Source: Collimonas sp. PA-H2
GTDB lineage: Bacteria; Pseudomonadota; Gammaproteobacteria; Burkholderiales; Burkholderiaceae_D
Assembly (NCBI RefSeq): GCF_002564105.1
Contig: NZ_PDBX01000002.1
Span: forward strand, 248,001-312,000
Length of the DNA: 64,000 nt
Reading direction: 5' to 3'
The position numbers and the translations under genes are program-made. Positions 43,633 through 52,459 of the stretch are shown piece after piece (within the stretch, counting starts at the first letter, position 1; every line of letters starts with the position of its first letter). Below the pieces are notes generated by a model. It saw only the letters and a program-made list of their open reading frames with translations, was not told the origin of the DNA and ran no database searches.

Positions 43633-45025
43633 TCTTTTCATCTCCGGACCGCGCCGCCTGCGCCCCCTCTCTGCGCTCCTGCCGCCATCGCCGGCGAGAG
43701 CGCGACATGGTGCGCATAGCCAGCCGCGCCATCTTCAGCCAGCCAAACGGCCTCGGATCCGCCAGCATGCTCATCGCGCGCGCATAATCGAGCGTCAGGC
43801 CGGGAGTCCAGGCCATGGTTTTTGCACGCTTGCGGATTTGTCCCGCGACCCACAGCTCCGGCGTCAGGAACAGCCGCACGAAAGCCGCCCAGCTGCGGTC
43901 GTTCCCGCGCGCCCGGCATACCGCTCCCTCCAGCGCCGCTTCCAGCGCGCGCGCCACCGAACTCGAACAATTGCGATAGGTTAGATTGTAGGTATTGTCG
44001 CGCCGGTAGTGTTCCCAGAAAATACGCAGCCGTTCGGGACTATAGTTGCGGATCCTGACCTGGACGGTAGACTCGCACCAGGCGTGCGACTCGGTCCGGT
44101 AATCGGGCTGGAACACGCCGGCCACATCGTTTTCGTGAGTAGCGCGCAGCAGGCGGCCGAATTCATCCGGCGAGCGGTCGATTTCCACTCCGGGATACAA
44201 GCTGATATAGATGCCTTCGGGCGTTTCAAGCGCTGCGTGACCGGTCGATATCACGCCGGCGGAATCCACCGCGGCAATATAGCGGTCGATCACAGGCAGG
44301 CGCTGCGCCGGCATTTTCGATGAGCCGACCGGCGTCCATACGTGCACCGTCAGTGCCTTCTCGGCAGCGGCAGGCGGACCGTCCCATTCAAAAACGGCAG
44401 CCGTGCCGGCAGCATTGGGCTGAGGCGTGCGGGCGGCAGCGCTCTCCAGCACCGAGGCCACCGTGGCGCCTGCCGGCAGACGCCGCACGCGGTATGCCAG
44501 CAGCAGCATGTGCCAGCCGCCGAAAGCCAGCCCGAGCCCGATGCAATAAGGCACGGTGCCGACGTAATGGGTCGGATAGGGCTGGTAGAAAAAGATCGCA
44601 ATCGCGCACTCCAGGATGCCGCTGGCGAAGGCCAGCCGCCAGCGCGGATAACGCACCACCGATGCCGAGATGGATTGCAGCAGACCGTCGGCCAGGAACA
44701 AGGTACCGAAGATCATCGACAGGATGAAATTGCCGTGATGGTGGCCGGCCAGGATCAGCAACGCCGCGGCGATAAACGCCACGCCCTTGATGTTGCGCAA
44801 GATGCGCTGTCCCGCCATCCCGGTCCACGCCACCGCCAAGGTAGCCGCGCCTTCCGCTAGCAGGAAATAGGCAAAGAAGCTGATCGGAAAATACAGCGCA
44901 TCGTCCAGCGCGTCGATAAAAATCGCGACGCCCGCGATGCTCCAGATCCAGCCGATGATCCTCAGCCCGCGCCAACGCTCGCGCAGATAATCGACACCTA
45001 GCAACAGCAATACCAGACGCAGCAT
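43622..45025 (-). CDS. HdeD-like membrane domain fused to a probable cysteine-hydrolase domain
   Basis: A 467-aa two-part protein. Residues about 1-180 contain six membrane segments in pairs (IIGWIWSIAGVAIFIDAL, GVAFIAAALLILAGHH, FGTLFLADGLLQSISAS) as in HdeD/DUF308 proteins. Residues about 220-400 form a soluble domain with TGHAALETPEGIYISLYPG (a possible catalytic His) and YNLTYRNCSSSVARALEAAL (a possible catalytic Cys), a His-then-Cys order seen in permuted papain-like/NlpC-P60-type folds. AAAGGA upstream supports the start. The catalytic assignment is inference. It overlaps dinB convergently by 11 bp. Confidence 0.6.
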   Translation of the reverse strand: MLRLVLLLLGVDYLRERWRGLRIIGWIWSIAGVAIFIDALDDALYFPISFFAYFLLAEGAATLAVAWTGMAGQRILRNIKGVAFIAAALLILAGHHHGNFILSMIFGTLFLADGLLQSISASVVRYPRWRLAFASGILECAIAIFFYQPYPTHYVGTVPYCIGLGLAFGGWHMLLLAYRVRRLPAGATVASVLESAAARTPQPNAAGTAAVFEWDGPPAAAEKALTVHVWTPVGSSKMPAQRLPVIDRYIAAVDSAGVISTGHAALETPEGIYISLYPGVEIDRSPDEFGRLLRATHENDVAGVFQPDYRTESHAWCESTVQVRIRNYSPERLRIFWEHYRRDNTYNLTYRNCSSSVARALEAALEGAVCRARGNDRSWAAFVRLFLTPELWVAGQIRKRAKTMAWTPGLTLDYARAMSMLADPRPFGWLKMARLAMRTMSRSRRRWRQERREGAQAARSGDEKIMP

Positions 45026-45059
45026 GATTCAGTCCTTTCAGTCGTCTTTTCTGCAGCAA

Positions 45060-45941
45060 TCAGCGCAGCGCCAATATGGCTGCGGCGAAATCATGAGGCG
45101 CCTCCTGAGGCAGATTGTGCCCCGCTACAGGGATCACCCTGCGCTGATACGGGCCGCTAAAAAAATGCGCGTGCTGTTCCGACCCGCCGCTCAGGCTGAC
45201 GCCGTCGCCGCCGCCGTCCAATGCGATGGCTGGCACGCCTATCCTCGGCTGCGCGGCCAGCAGCAGTTCCGTGCTCTCGACCGCAGGATCGCCTGGCGCC
45301 AGCCCGAAACGGTGGCGATAGGAATGAATCACCACTTCAACAAAATCGGGATTGTCGAAAGCGGCGGCGCTGCGGCGGTAAGTCTCTTCATCAAATCGCC
45401 AGTTGGGCGACCACAGCCGCCATAACAGTTTGCAGAATTCGTAGCGATTCTGCGCCAACCCGGCGCGGCCGCGCTCGCCATGGAAATAGTACTGGTACCA
45501 GTAGCGCAATTCATTTTCCGGCGACTGCGGCCTGGCGGCGCCGGCAATATCCTGGATGTTATAGCCGCCGGCCGACACCAGGCCGCGCACGCGCTGCGGC
45601 CACAAGGCGGCAACGATGCAGGCGGCGCGGCCGCCCCAGTCGTAGCCGGCCAGCAGCGCCTGCGGAATCGCCAGCGCATCCATCAGCGCCAGCAGGTCGT
45701 GGGCGAGCGCCGCCTGCTGGCCGGAGCGCGCCGTCTCCGCCGACAAGAAGCGCGTCGCTCCATAGCCGCGCAGATAGGGAGTAATCACGCGACAACCCTG
45801 CGCTGCCAGCAGCGCAGCCACTTCGTCGTAGGCATGGATATCGTAGGGGAAACCGTGCAGCAGAAAAACCGGGAGACCGGCGACGTCGCCGCCATCGTCA
45901 TAGGTAACATTGAGAACACCCGCATCGACCTGTTTTAACAC
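45060..45941 (-). CDS. alpha/beta hydrolase (epoxide hydrolase/haloalkane dehalogenase-like)
   Basis: A 293-aa hydrolase. Oxyanion region FLLHGFPYDIHAYDE, Asp nucleophile in LAGYDWGGRAA (near residue 102) and catalytic His in VAGHNLPQEAP (near 278). The Asp nucleophile places it with epoxide hydrolases, dehalogenases and dehydratases. It begins with GTG at 45941, with GGGAGG 4 nt upstream. Cap-domain sequence (YYFHGERGRAGLAQNRYEF) resembles epoxide-hydrolase-like proteins. Substrate unknown. Confidence 0.82.
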   Translation of the reverse strand: MLKQVDAGVLNVTYDDGGDVAGLPVFLLHGFPYDIHAYDEVAALLAAQGCRVITPYLRGYGATRFLSAETARSGQQAALAHDLLALMDALAIPQALLAGYDWGGRAACIVAALWPQRVRGLVSAGGYNIQDIAGAARPQSPENELRYWYQYYFHGERGRAGLAQNRYEFCKLLWRLWSPNWRFDEETYRRSAAAFDNPDFVEVVIHSYRHRFGLAPGDPAVESTELLLAAQPRIGVPAIALDGGGDGVSLSGGSEQHAHFFSGPYQRRVIPVAGHNLPQEAPHDFAAAILALR

Positions 45942-46294
45942 GACACCTCCCTGTTAATTTTTCCAGTCCATAGTGCACATCGATAGTTAGGCGCCAGCAT
46001 CTAAAAATTTTATTGATGCTGCAACGCGATGCGTGGGTTAATAAATCCAGAATAAAAGAACGATCGTTCACTTATAAATCAGTTCGTCAGTTTGGCGGCA
46101 ATCCATGCGCACTTGCAGGCGTCCAGCCAGAGACTGACCGATCACTACCATCCGCTGTTTCGCAATCCGCAGTCCACAGTTTCAATTAATGCAGCAATCA
46201 TCATCCCGGCAACATGCTTTCCCGCGCCAGCGAGCATGCCAAACCCATGCTTACTTTGGCACAAAATAATCGATAATGTTCAGGAGAACGTCGC
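45942..46294. promoter_or_regulatory. intergenic region with 12-bp palindrome GAACGATCGTTC
   Basis: A 353-bp divergent gap between two hydrolase genes. GAACGATCGTTC at 46058-46069 is a perfect 12-bp palindrome flanked by A/T-rich DNA, typical of TetR-class operators. It is 117 bp from the left gene's start and 226 bp from the right gene's. Nothing else recognisable is in the gap. Confidence 0.45.
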
Positions 46295-48025
46295 ATGCGC
46301 ATCCCGTCTTTCTTATCCTTGCCCGGCATTGCCCTGACGCTGGGCTTGAGCCTGGCGTCGGCAGCCGCCAACGCCGAACTGTGCCGCAGCGCCAGCGCGG
46401 CTGAAGCGGCAAGCTATTCCAGCCCCATGCAGTCGCCCGGCATCGTCTCGCCGATAGACGGCACCTGCTGGATTCCCGCCATGACCATCACCAGTTTCGA
46501 CGGCACCAAGCTGGCCGCCAACCTGTTCCTGCCGAAACGCAGCAGCAGCGACCAGAAATTCCCGGCGATCGTCATGATCGCCAGCTGGGCAGCGCCCGGC
46601 CGTGTCGAATATATCGGCCAGCAGCAAAAACTGGCGCAGGACGGCTACGTAGTGGTGAGTTATACCGCACGCGGCTTCTATTTGTCGGGCGGCCAGGTCG
46701 ACGTCGCCGCGCCGGAAGACGCGCGCGATGTCTCCTCGGTGCTGGACTGGCTGCAGGCCAATGCGCCTATCGATATCAACAACGTCGCCGCCAGCGGCAT
46801 CTCCTACGGCGCCGGCCTGTCGCTGATCGCGCTCGGGCAGGACGCGCGCTTCAAGACCGCCGTGGCGCTGTCCGGCTGGGCCACCCTGGCCGATCAGCTG
46901 TACACCGCCGGCTCGCCCAACCTGACCTGGGCCACGGTGCTCGGCCTGGCCGGCAGCGTCACCGGCCGCCCGGCGCCCGAGGTGAACCAGAACATACTGG
47001 CCCTGCTTGATCCGAACAGCAGCGCGGCGACCATCGCCGGCATCACGGCCTGGGCCAAGCCGCGCTCGCCATCGAGCTACGTCGCCGCCATCAACAAGCG
47101 CAATGCGCCGGTATTCCTGAGCAAGAACTTCCAGGACGACATGTTCACGCCGAATTCATCGCTGGCGATGTTCTCCGCGCTCACCGGACCGAAGAAGATA
47201 TTGCTCAATGCCGGCATCCATGCTTCCGCGGAATTGACCGGCGCTTTGCTGGGCGCCCCCAACTATCCATACGACCAGGCGCACCGCTGGTTCAACCGCT
47301 GGCTGAAGGGCGAGCAGAACGGCATCGACACCGAACCCAAGGTGACCATGCAAATCAAGTTCAGCGACCGCCGCGAATCGTTTTCCAACTGGCCGGCGCC
47401 GGAGCTGAGCAACCGGACCTACTACCTCGGCCCACGCGGCCCGGTCCGCTTCGATCTCAGCTGCTTCTGCGGCAAGGGCGACAAAGGGACCATCTCCGCA
47501 GCGCTCAATAACACCAGCGATTCCGACCTGATCCAGAATTTCTTCGACACCACTGCCACCAGCGGCCTGATTCCTATCCTCTCGACCCTGGGCGAAACCG
47601 TCAACCTGCCCGTGGTCAATTCGCTGCTGACGGTCAGCCTGGCAGCCGGCGTGCGCTATGAAGCGCCGGCCTTGGCGGCGACGCAAAAAATCCGCGGGAT
47701 TCCAAAGCTGAATCTGCGCGTGACGCCGTCGCAGGCACGGGCGCAAGTAGTCGCCTATCTGTATGACGTCGACGCCATCGGCACCGGCATCCTGATTACC
47801 CATGGCGCCACCACCCTGCACTGGGCAACGCCTGGCCAGACCGTCGATTTCCCTATCGAATTCTCGGCCATCGCCTATGACGTGCCGGCCGGCCATCATA
47901 TCGGCGTGGTGCTGGACACTGCCGACAGCCTGTACGCCTCGCCGGTGAATCCGGGCGAGCGTTTCGGCGTGCGCTTTGAATTCAACCCGGGTCAGCAATC
48001 GACTTTGACATTGCCAACCTTATAA
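46295..48025 (+). CDS. secreted CocE/NonD (S15-type) alpha/beta hydrolase
   Basis: A 576-aa exported hydrolase. Signal peptide about residues 1-28 (ending ASAAANAE). The S15/CocE domain has SYTARGFYLSGGQVDVAAPE, the Ser nucleophile in ASGISYGAGLSL (near 165), a likely Asp in FQDDMFTP (near 280) and His in NAGIHASAEL (near 308). The C-terminal jelly-roll (X-Pro dipeptidyl-peptidase C-like, about 420-570) completes the family layout. CAGGAGA precedes the ATG. Esterase, acylase or peptidase activity cannot be told apart from sequence. Confidence 0.85.
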   Translation: MRIPSFLSLPGIALTLGLSLASAAANAELCRSASAAEAASYSSPMQSPGIVSPIDGTCWIPAMTITSFDGTKLAANLFLPKRSSSDQKFPAIVMIASWAAPGRVEYIGQQQKLAQDGYVVVSYTARGFYLSGGQVDVAAPEDARDVSSVLDWLQANAPIDINNVAASGISYGAGLSLIALGQDARFKTAVALSGWATLADQLYTAGSPNLTWATVLGLAGSVTGRPAPEVNQNILALLDPNSSAATIAGITAWAKPRSPSSYVAAINKRNAPVFLSKNFQDDMFTPNSSLAMFSALTGPKKILLNAGIHASAELTGALLGAPNYPYDQAHRWFNRWLKGEQNGIDTEPKVTMQIKFSDRRESFSNWPAPELSNRTYYLGPRGPVRFDLSCFCGKGDKGTISAALNNTSDSDLIQNFFDTTATSGLIPILSTLGETVNLPVVNSLLTVSLAAGVRYEAPALAATQKIRGIPKLNLRVTPSQARAQVVAYLYDVDAIGTGILITHGATTLHWATPGQTVDFPIEFSAIAYDVPAGHHIGVVLDTADSLYASPVNPGERFGVRFEFNPGQQSTLTLPTL

Positions 48026-48035
48026 GTCCGATGCG

Positions 48036-48070
48036 ACAGCTTGCGCAATTTACCGCGCAAGCTGTTTTCT
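48036..48070 (+). terminator. rho-independent terminator of the CocE-like gene
   Basis: An 11-bp perfect stem, ACAGCTTGCGC at 48036-48046 with GCGCAAGCTGT at 48055-48065, 8-nt loop and TTTTCT tail, 11 nt past the stop codon. Confidence 0.85.
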
Positions 48071-48199
48071 GAAGCAGCCATACCTCTAACAATTATCAAC
48101 AAAAATAATATTTCCATATGAAAATATTTGTGCTATAGATATAAGCATCAACAGGGAACCGGACTTGAATAACAAGAAGTGGCAATCGGGAGATTCGTC

Positions 48200-48727
48200 A
48201 TGCAAAAGTCTATGCAACATGGCATTTTGATCATTACCGCCCTCGCAGGCATGATCGCGGCAGGCAGCGCCTGGGCCGGGACCGCGACGGCCACCATGAC
48301 CAATACGGTCACCATCGGCAACGATTGCATCATCTCCACCACCGGCTTTACCACCACCTACGATCCGGTCGTGGTCAACGCCACTGCTAATCAGGACGTC
48401 ACCGCCAACGTCACCACCACTTGTACGCCGGGCGCGGCGCCGGTGATCACCCTGGGGCAAGGCGCCAACGCCAACACCGGCTCGACCGACAGCGTCCCGC
48501 TGCGCCGCCTCTCCAGCGGCGGCGGCTCGCCGACCTATCTCAACTATGCACTGTTCTCGGATTCCGGCCGCACCACGACCTGGGGCAATACCGCGGGCAC
48601 CGCGCCCGCCAGCGCCACTGCCTCCGGCACGGCAACACCGCTGACCGTATATGCGCGCGTACCGTCTGGACAGTCCGGCATCGCCACCACTTTTACCGAT
48701 ACCGTCGTCGCTACCGTGACCTTCTAG
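48200..48727 (+). CDS. spore coat protein U (SCPU) domain protein
   Basis: A 175-aa exported protein. Signal peptide about residues 1-24 (ALAGMIAAGSAWAG). The mature part is rich in Thr, Ala, Ser and Gly, with two Cys (NDCIIST and TTTCTPG) and the segment YLNYALFSDSGRTTTWGN that marks SCPU proteins, a pilin-like fold used by secreted fibres through chaperone-usher systems. GGGAGA lies 5 nt before the ATG at 48200. No chaperone or usher gene is next to it, so it is a solitary member here. Confidence 0.85.
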   Translation: MQKSMQHGILIITALAGMIAAGSAWAGTATATMTNTVTIGNDCIISTTGFTTTYDPVVVNATANQDVTANVTTTCTPGAAPVITLGQGANANTGSTDSVPLRRLSSGGGSPTYLNYALFSDSGRTTTWGNTAGTAPASATASGTATPLTVYARVPSGQSGIATTFTDTVVATVTF

Positions 48728-48766
48728 CCCATCTCATCTGCCGGCATTTGGTGTATCCTGCCGATT

Positions 48767-49210
48767 ATGAACAGTGAAACCGACATCAAACTCAGCGGCC
48801 CGTTCAGCGTCACCGACGCTGCAGGCCGCAAGCATGACATCCAAGCTATCCGCATCTTCGACGAAGGTTACGGAATTATCGACGTCTACGTCGATTTTGC
48901 CGTGGCGATCGGCAAGGAACGCTTGTTCGAGGACCAGCGCCTGATCGGCCAGATCCTGGCTCGCTTGCGCCAGATCGGCTACACCGGTCCCGACTTCGGC
49001 CACGGCGATCTCGGCCTGCAGGACGACAAGCTGATCGTGCTGGAAGCGCCGGAAGAATTCAATGCCTTCGCGGCGAGCAAAGGCTGGAAAAACCTGGCGG
49101 AAGAATTCGCCGAGGATGACCAGGAAGACTGGCACGGCGAAGACAGCAGCAGCGGCAGTGCGCCCTCCAGCTCCAAGCTGGATGCGCTCAAGAATAAATT
49201 CAAAGCCTGA
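48767..49210 (+). CDS. conserved hypothetical acidic protein
   Basis: A 147-aa cytoplasmic-looking protein, no signal peptide or membrane segment. The first about 105 residues look like one alpha/beta domain (FSVTDAAGRKHDIQAIRIF, GIIDVYVDFAVAIGKERLF, IGYTGPDFGHGDLGLQDDKL); the tail is strongly acidic and Ser-rich (EEFAEDDQEDWHGEDSSS) and ends basic. I do not recognise the family. Coding use is normal for the region, supporting a real gene. Confidence 0.65.
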   Translation: MNSETDIKLSGPFSVTDAAGRKHDIQAIRIFDEGYGIIDVYVDFAVAIGKERLFEDQRLIGQILARLRQIGYTGPDFGHGDLGLQDDKLIVLEAPEEFNAFAASKGWKNLAEEFAEDDQEDWHGEDSSSGSAPSSSKLDALKNKFKA

Positions 49211-49270
49211 TCCTTGGCGCGATCAGCGTCATCAACGACGACGGCCGCTCGCATTGAGCCAAGCAAAAAT

Positions 49271-50641
49271 TCACAGCCTGGCCGGCGGCGCCAGCATCCT
49301 GTCCTGCGCCTCGGGCGACAACGGTTTCTGTCTCATCCAGTCGGCCAAGAGCTGATCGTAGCCGGCCGCATAAGCCAGGTATTTGCGGCTGCCGTCAGGC
49401 ATCACGGAAAAGGAACGGATGCCGTGGTCCGACTGCGGAAAAACCGCAATCGCGATATCCTTGCCGCTGCCGCGCAAGGCTTCCAGCCGGGCGATGGTCG
49501 GCGCGCTCGGAGCCACCGAATCGTCTTGCGCAAACACCCACAGCTGCGGAATGGCGAGCTGCCGCAGCACCGCCAGCGCATCGTAATGCCAGATCACTTG
49601 CGGGCTTTCACTGCGCGCCCGTTCCACCTCGCCGCGCAGCAGTTCGCCGCTGTACTGGCCATCGATTTTCGCCAGCCATGGCTCACCCGCATAATTGTCC
49701 CTGGCGCGCAGCAACTGCGGCATGCCGCGATGGAAATCCGATGCCGCTACATCGCCGGCCAGGGCAGTCAGGGTGCGCGCTTTGCCGATCACCTCGTCGC
49801 CATAGCCGAGCTGGCGCAGCTGATAATCTACCTGCCACTGGTCCTGCTCGATCGGCGTGCCGATCACGCCGTACCCGACCACCAGGAAATCCACCTGCGC
49901 CTTGACCGCCGCCAGCGGCGCGACCCAGCCGCCCTGGCTGAAGCCGGCGAGGCCGATGCGGCCGACACGGCCGGCGCTCAGCCTGCGCGCCTCCCTTGCC
50001 GCGGCGGCAACATCGTCCGCCAACAGTGCGAAATCCTGGGTATAGGCGCCGCCCGAGGCGCCGGTGCCGCGCTTGTCGAACACGAAGGAGGCGATGCCCT
50101 GGCTCGCCATCAGGAATGCATGGTTGCTGGAATCGACCGCGGCGGTCGATTCGGAGCCATGCACCAGCACGAATAGCGGCGGCTTGTCGCCGCCAGCCAC
50201 AGGCTCGATCAATTCGCCGTTCAGCTGCACCGCGCCGGACATGAAACGGATGCGGGTAATCCGCAGCGGCAAGCGCGACCACTGTTGCGCGTCAGCGCCG
50301 GCAAACTGCAAGCTGACCGAAGCGGCCTGGCATCCTGCATAAGTCAAACGCCCAGCCAGCCTGGATGGATTATCGGCAACCGGCGCTGCGTTCAAAACAC
50401 CCTCCTCGGCTGCCTCAAAGACGCCGCTGCGGCCGTTGAAATCGGTCGCCAGCAGTGTCTGCGGAAAGCCCGGACGCTGGGTCAGGGTGACGGTCTCGCC
50501 TGCCGGCGAACGATAGGCTCCGGTAAGGCAGGCAGGCGCCGCGGTCTGCACCGGCTCGGCAAAAGCCGTAGTTGAAAAGCAGGCAAGCGCAAGGACGAAG
50601 CAGCGCGGATTGGCAGAGGGTCGAGCTTTGGTGGATGGCAT
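49271..50641 (-). CDS. secreted alpha/beta hydrolase with N-terminal beta domain
   Basis: A 456-aa exported hydrolase. Signal peptide about residues 1-30 (FVLALACFSTTAFAE). An N-terminal part of about 130 residues (LTGAYRSPAGETVTLTQRPG) resembles the beta domains seen before serine hydrolases in this group. The hydrolase domain has FVLVHGSESTAAVDS, FDKRGTGASGG, the Ser in GLAGFSQGGW, Asp in VFAQDDSVAPS and His in PQSDHGIRSF. Start at 50641 gives a clean signal peptide. Substrate unknown. Confidence 0.82.
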   Translation of the reverse strand: MPSTKARPSANPRCFVLALACFSTTAFAEPVQTAAPACLTGAYRSPAGETVTLTQRPGFPQTLLATDFNGRSGVFEAAEEGVLNAAPVADNPSRLAGRLTYAGCQAASVSLQFAGADAQQWSRLPLRITRIRFMSGAVQLNGELIEPVAGGDKPPLFVLVHGSESTAAVDSSNHAFLMASQGIASFVFDKRGTGASGGAYTQDFALLADDVAAAAREARRLSAGRVGRIGLAGFSQGGWVAPLAAVKAQVDFLVVGYGVIGTPIEQDQWQVDYQLRQLGYGDEVIGKARTLTALAGDVAASDFHRGMPQLLRARDNYAGEPWLAKIDGQYSGELLRGEVERARSESPQVIWHYDALAVLRQLAIPQLWVFAQDDSVAPSAPTIARLEALRGSGKDIAIAVFPQSDHGIRSFSVMPDGSRKYLAYAAGYDQLLADWMRQKPLSPEAQDRMLAPPARL

Positions 50642-50724
50642 CTGAATTCCTTGACGTAGAGGGCAAATCCTACTCGACATACTTACCTCAAAGCAACCCC
50701 ATTACCCGATCTGAACCGGCGACG

Positions 50725-51402
50725 CTAGCGCAAGCCGGCGATCAAACTGTTCACCAAAGCACTGACTTCTGCCTCCGCCGCTGCGATCGATTCATCCAGG
50801 CGCGCATCGCCGAACTCGTCGTATTCGATCGCGATGCTATGCAGGCGCTCGATGCCTATGTAGCCAAGCACGCTGCGAATGCCCGGCTCGACATGGTTCA
50901 TGGACGCCATTCTTTGCCCGGCAGCATAGCCATAGTCGCCCCTGGACGAAAGCACCACCGCAAGCTTGCCGGCGTCTTTCAGCATCGGCCAGTAAGGCTC
51001 GCCCTGGCGCTGGCGGTCGAAACCGAAGGTGCGCCCTACCCTGACGATATTGTCGATCCAGGATTTGAATTGCGCCGGCACGTTGAAGTTATACATCGGC
51101 ACGCCAAGCAACAGGATATCCGCGGCCAGTATTTCATCGATCAAGCCATCGCTTTCGGCCAGGGCCTCGGCCATCCACGGCTCGCGTGCCGCCGGAGCGG
51201 TAAACGCAGCGTGTATCCAGGCGCCGCTAACCGGAGACGGCGGGTTCAGGCCGACATCGCGCACTACTATCCGGTCGCCGGGACGCTGCTGCAGCCAGTG
51301 TTCGACAAAGCGATGCGACAGCCTGCGCGTATGCGAGCCATGCTGTTGCTGGTCAGAGCGCCCGCTACGCGCGCTGGCGTCCAGATGCAATAAGGTGGTC
51401 AT
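50725..51402 (-). CDS. azoR: FMN-dependent NADH-azoreductase
   Basis: A 225-aa flavodoxin-like reductase of the AzoR type. FMN-binding: LHLDASARSGRSD at the N-terminus, VPMYNFNVPAQFKSWIDNIVRVG near residue 100, and SSRGDYGYAAGQR near 150. AzoR reduces azo compounds and quinones with NADH, protecting against thiol and quinone stress. It is divergent from a LysR-type regulator, the usual arrangement for regulated azoreductases. Confidence 0.88.
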   Translation of the reverse strand: MTTLLHLDASARSGRSDQQQHGSHTRRLSHRFVEHWLQQRPGDRIVVRDVGLNPPSPVSGAWIHAAFTAPAAREPWMAEALAESDGLIDEILAADILLLGVPMYNFNVPAQFKSWIDNIVRVGRTFGFDRQRQGEPYWPMLKDAGKLAVVLSSRGDYGYAAGQRMASMNHVEPGIRSVLGYIGIERLHSIAIEYDEFGDARLDESIAAAEAEVSALVNSLIAGLR

Positions 51403-51422
51403 TTTTCAGCTATCCTTCATCA

Positions 51423-51439
51423 ATGGGAATTAATCTCAT
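51423..51439. promoter_or_regulatory. candidate LysR-type binding site between azoR and the regulator
   Basis: ATGGGAATTAATCTCAT is an imperfect inverted repeat (ATGGGA / TCTCAT arms, one mismatch) in the 124-bp divergent gap, 20 bp upstream of azoR. LysR regulators bind such dyads, but many short dyads occur by chance. Confidence 0.25.
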
Positions 51440-51526
51440 GCATCAATTTCAGAATCCACTGTAAATCCCCTTACTCATTGGGACAAACGACAATTTTTAC
51501 TGATTACCTGAAAATAAAACTCATCT

Positions 51527-52438
51527 ATGGATAACTCGAAAGGGCGCCACCTGCCGCCGCTGGCAGCCCTGAGGGCGTTCGAAGCGGCAGCGCGGCATGT
51601 GAGCCTCAAGTCCGCGGCAGCGGAACTCTCGGTGACGCCGACGGCGGTAAGCCACCAGGTCCGGCGCCTGGAAGATGCGCTCGGCATTGCGCTGTTCCAG
51701 CGCCAGCCGCGGCAACTGCATCTGACTGCCGCCGGCGCCGAGCTGTATGCCGCATTGCGCGACGGCTTCGATGCGTTCGCCGCTGTCATCAGCCGCATCC
51801 AGGACCGCACTACGCCGCGAGTGCTCACCATCTCGACCACGCCGGCATTTGCCGCACGCTGGCTGCTGCCCAGGCTGGGCGCCTTTCGCGCTGCCTATCC
51901 CAGACAGGATCTGCGGATTCACACTTCGGTGGAAATCGCGCCGCTGGACGGTCATACAGCTGACATCGCCATCCGCTACGGACTGGGGAATTGGCCCGGA
52001 CTGGTCGCCAGAAAACTGTTTGACGACCGCATCGCACCGGTCTGCAGCCCGCGGCTAAAGGTAAGGAAACCCGCAGACCTGCTCAAGCAAACCCTGATTC
52101 ATTGCGAATGGCAAAACACGCTGCGCAAACCGTCGACCTGGCGCGCATGGGCCCGGCACGCCGGCGTCGACCAACTGGACAGCCGCGCCGGCATGGTGTT
52201 TTCCGATGAAAGCCACGCCATCTCGGCAGCCATCGCGGGGCAAGGTGTGGCGCTGTTGAGCACCTCGCTGATCGAGCCCGAACTGCGTGGCGGCGTCTTG
52301 CGGCAACCGTTCGGTCCTGTGCTCAATACTTATGCCTTCTATCTGGTGTATCCGGGAACCAGGGAAAGCGACCCGCATGTACAAGATGCCTGCGCCTGGA
52401 TCAGCGCGCAGGCCAACGCTTCAGCCCTGCTGTTTTAA
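51527..52438 (+). CDS. LysR-type transcriptional regulator (GcvA-like)
   Basis: A 303-aa LysR regulator. The N-terminal winged helix is PPLAALRAFEAAARHVSLKS with SVTPTAVSHQVRRLE (residues about 8-55), and the periplasmic-binding-like effector domain follows (TISTTPAFAARWLLPRLGAF). The sequence resembles the GcvA branch. It is divergent from azoR and likely controls it, responding to a quinone or azo-type ligand; this is inference from position. Confidence 0.9.
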   Translation: MDNSKGRHLPPLAALRAFEAAARHVSLKSAAAELSVTPTAVSHQVRRLEDALGIALFQRQPRQLHLTAAGAELYAALRDGFDAFAAVISRIQDRTTPRVLTISTTPAFAARWLLPRLGAFRAAYPRQDLRIHTSVEIAPLDGHTADIAIRYGLGNWPGLVARKLFDDRIAPVCSPRLKVRKPADLLKQTLIHCEWQNTLRKPSTWRAWARHAGVDQLDSRAGMVFSDESHAISAAIAGQGVALLSTSLIEPELRGGVLRQPFGPVLNTYAFYLVYPGTRESDPHVQDACAWISAQANASALLF

Positions 52439-52459
52439 AGGTCAGCCGCAGATCCTTGC

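Noticed and set aside
47156..47998. 280-codon minus-strand frame opposite the CocE-like gene
   Set aside because: Antisense shadow frame with no recognisable domain.
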